A DNA stretch of 64,000 bases from Deltaproteobacteria bacterium (GTDB lineage Bacteria; Myxococcota_A; UBA796; SXON01). The position numbers were made by a program, and so were the translations under genes. Below the pieces are notes generated by a model. It searched no databases and had not been told where the DNA came from. It saw only the letters and a list, made by a program, of their open reading frames with translations. Every line of letters begins with the position of its first letter. Within the stretch, counting starts at the first letter, position 1. The stretch lies in the NCBI GenBank assembly GCA_014191855.1, contig BJHF01000009.1, positions 31,883 through 95,882 of the forward strand. The letters run 5' to 3'. Below, piece by piece: positions 62,252-64,000 of the stretch.

Positions 62252-63805
62252 TTGATCCTGCTCCTGAGCGCCAAAGCCTTCGCCTGCGGCGGCATGTTCT
62301 GCGATGCCGTCGTGCCTGTCGACCAAGCGGCCGAGCGGATCATCTTCTCCTTCGATGGCGCGATGCTGGATACCGAGGTGCAGATCACCTACCAGGGCGA
62401 AGCCGACGATTTTGCCTGGGTCGTGCCCGTGCCGGTGGAGCCCGAGCTGTTCGTCTCGAACGACGCGATGTTCACCCAGCTCGCAAACAACACGATCCCC
62501 ACCTACACCCTGCTCTCGGACGCCACCGGGGGATCGCTCTCGCTCGGATGCGCGTTGCCCGAGTCCAGCATGGACACGGCGATGGTGATGGCCGGCGAGG
62601 ACAGCAACGGCGTCAACGTCGTCTCCGAAGAGACGGTAGGCCCCTACGAAACCGTCGTGCTGCAGGCCACCGACGCCGACGTGCTCGTGCAGTGGCTCCA
62701 GGATCAGGGCTATTCGCTGCCCGACGGATTGAGCACCACCCTCGAGCCCTACATCGCCGACCAACAATACTTCGTCGCGTTGAAGCTCGCGTCCGGAAAG
62801 AGCGCGGGGGACATGACTCCGCTCGGCCTGCGCTACCCGGCCACGGCGGCTTCGATACCGATCCAGCTCACCGCCGTCGCCGCAATCGAGGATCTACCCA
62901 TCGAAGTGTTCGTGCTCGGCCCCTCACGCGCCGTGCCGGATAACTACCTGCACGTCCAACTCAACGACGCGGCGATCGACTGGTACAACGGCAGCACAAA
63001 CTACCGAGACGTCGTGTCCCGCGCAGCCGACGAAGCCGGCGGTCAGGCCTTCGCGACCGATTTTGTGGGGTCGCCGGAAGATCTGAACGTTCGGGTCTGG
63101 GACAGCGGGATGATCGACACCGAGTACATCGCGACGGCCTCCGAGCCGACCACCTGGCTGTCGGACATCGTGTATTCGTCCCTCCCAGGCAGCGCCCAGC
63201 TCACGGCGTTATTGCTCCGTTTTGTGCCCGCGCCGGCCGGCGTGGAGGACGCGGACTTCTTGTCGTGTCCCGACTGCTACGCGGACGATGTCAACCTCCC
63301 CGATTTTGATCCCGTCGTCGCCACGGCGGCGCTCGACGAGGAGATCCTCCGGGTGATGGCGCAGCAGCAGGCTCGTTTCGACGGGGCGAACGTGGTCACC
63401 CGGCTGTTCACCACGCTCAGCCCCTCCGAGATGACCGCGGATCCGATCTTCGTGTTCAACGAGGATCTCCCCCAGAAGGTCGCGCTCGCCCACAGCGCCA
63501 CCGATCACACGGTCTCCTCCTGGTCTGGCAAGATGACCTCGCGGCGCCTGGAGCTTTCCGACGGCCGCGTGTTCGACTTCTCCGATCCGAAGAACCCATC
63601 GCTTTCCGACGTGAACACCCCTGCGGCGCTGATCATCGAAGATCTCGGCGCAACGGGCGAAGGCACGGTGGTGTTCGATGGCACCGCGGATGCCAAGGCC
63701 ACCGCCGAGTCGTTCTCCGCCGGCTGCGAAGATTCGGGGTCGAGCGTCGTGTTTGCTCCGCTGCTGCTGCTCGCCGCGGGCGTAGTGCGGCGGCGGCGGG
63801 CGTAG
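62252..63805 (+). CDS. DUF2330 protein with MYXO-CTERM tail
   Basis: 517 residues, TTG 62252 with GAGG six bases upstream. A short signal leads to CGGMFCDAVVPVDQAAERIIF, the opening signature of the DUF2330 family, and FAWVVPVPVEPELFVSNDAMF follows. Many Cys suggest disulfides outside the cell. The C-terminus has SAGCEDSGSSVVFAPLLLLAAGVVRRRRA, read here as Cys, a hydrophobic helix and Arg-rich end (longer runs are not quoted), a MYXO-CTERM-like signal expected to be processed by a myxosortase. Function of DUF2330 is unknown. First gene after the toxin-antitoxin pair. Confidence 0.88.
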   Translation: MILLLSAKAFACGGMFCDAVVPVDQAAERIIFSFDGAMLDTEVQITYQGEADDFAWVVPVPVEPELFVSNDAMFTQLANNTIPTYTLLSDATGGSLSLGCALPESSMDTAMVMAGEDSNGVNVVSEETVGPYETVVLQATDADVLVQWLQDQGYSLPDGLSTTLEPYIADQQYFVALKLASGKSAGDMTPLGLRYPATAASIPIQLTAVAAIEDLPIEVFVLGPSRAVPDNYLHVQLNDAAIDWYNGSTNYRDVVSRAADEAGGQAFATDFVGSPEDLNVRVWDSGMIDTEYIATASEPTTWLSDIVYSSLPGSAQLTALLLRFVPAPAGVEDADFLSCPDCYADDVNLPDFDPVVATAALDEEILRVMAQQQARFDGANVVTRLFTTLSPSEMTADPIFVFNEDLPQKVALAHSATDHTVSSWSGKMTSRRLELSDGRVFDFSDPKNPSLSDVNTPAALIIEDLGATGEGTVVFDGTADAKATAESFSAGCEDSGSSVVFAPLLLLAAGVVRRRRA

Positions 63806-63834
63806 GCGGCCTCATCCGCGCCGGCGCCTAACGT

Positions 63835-63862
63835 CCTCCCCCCGGCTCCTGCCGGGGGGAGG
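63835..63862. repeat. GC-rich stem-loop in the terminal intergenic region
   Basis: Stem CCTCCCCCCGG (63835-63845) with exact complement 63852-63862 and a 6-nt loop, 30 nt after the DUF2330 stop. No T-tract follows, so it may be a weak terminator or a structural element. The last ~138 bases of the window hold no gene I can support; the stretch near 63870-63920 is lower in GC. Confidence 0.7.
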
Positions 63863-64000
63863 TGGCCGAAGGCCTGACCACTGATCGCTTCTCACTTTCT
63901 GCAGCGTAAAGCTACGTGAAGTCGGGGCGACGCCGGAGGACCGGCAGCGTGGCGCGTTCGAATTGACTGGCCTAATGTGCCGTCCGCCGTGCCCGCATCG

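Overview
The window is GC-rich, gene-dense bacterial chromosome that looks like a member of the Myxococcota (deltaproteobacterial lineage). This rests on sequence features: many lipoproteins with short lipobox signal peptides followed by acidic D/T/S linkers, MopE-type metal-binding repeats (CDGxDNDCDG and DxDGDGYxxxxxGGxDCDD), two proteins ending in a MYXO-CTERM-like tail (Cys, small hydrophobic helix, Arg cluster), a DUF2330 protein, and a type IV pilus block in the order pilC-pilS-pilR-pilA. No rRNA, tRNA, CRISPR array, prophage or complete insertion sequence was seen. Start codons are often GTG or TTG, and neighbouring genes commonly overlap by 1-4 nt. Species or family cannot be assigned from the sequence alone.

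Layout. 1-7063 holds membrane proteins of the glycosyltransferase-C/YfhO/TMTC kind, a rhodanese cut by the window edge, a quinone-oxidoreductase-like enzyme and a frameshifted GT87-like gene. 7047-14271 (minus strand) encodes a secreted M30-like metalloprotease, a large 46-residue-repeat lipoprotein translationally coupled to it, and a SWIM-SNF2 helicase. 14356-19143 is the pilus block: PilC, the PilS/PilR two-component pair, then pilA behind a textbook sigma-54 promoter with two upstream dyads and followed by a strong terminator. 19175-23953 is a tightly overlapping operon (lipoprotein, TPR plus alkaline-phosphatase-fold hydrolase, helical-repeat protein, FolK) sitting where known myxobacteria carry other pil genes. 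24008-32583 mixes housekeeping genes (transaldolase-like aldolase, HisS), a PECR-like reductase, more GT-C proteins, a GT4 glycosyltransferase and a secreted unknown.

32715-43767 is rich in cell-surface genes: a CehA/PHP lipoprotein coupled to a beta-barrel protein, a TPR-pentapeptide-pore fusion, a metzincin lipoprotein, small lipoproteins, and a WYL regulator heading the minus-strand block. 43928-52790 contains a CotH-like lipoprotein, a YedK/HMCES protein, a gamma-carbonic-anhydrase-like protein, a DEAD-box helicase, a secreted chalcone-isomerase-fold protein, an FG-GAP/MopE lipoprotein and an EamA transporter. 52841-64000 contains a MYXO-CTERM gene broken by an in-frame stop, a TPR protein, a membrane sulfatase-like protein, an RND efflux pair, a VapBC toxin-antitoxin pair and the DUF2330 protein.

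The most unusual structures are two near-identical long palindromes (53670-53726 and 57349-57404) that differ by a compensatory base-pair swap, a repeated 'double stop' motif where two different convergent gene pairs end (4784-4806 and 7046-7069), the regulated pilA promoter with its uncharacterised downstream operon, and the TPR-pentapeptide-pore fusion.
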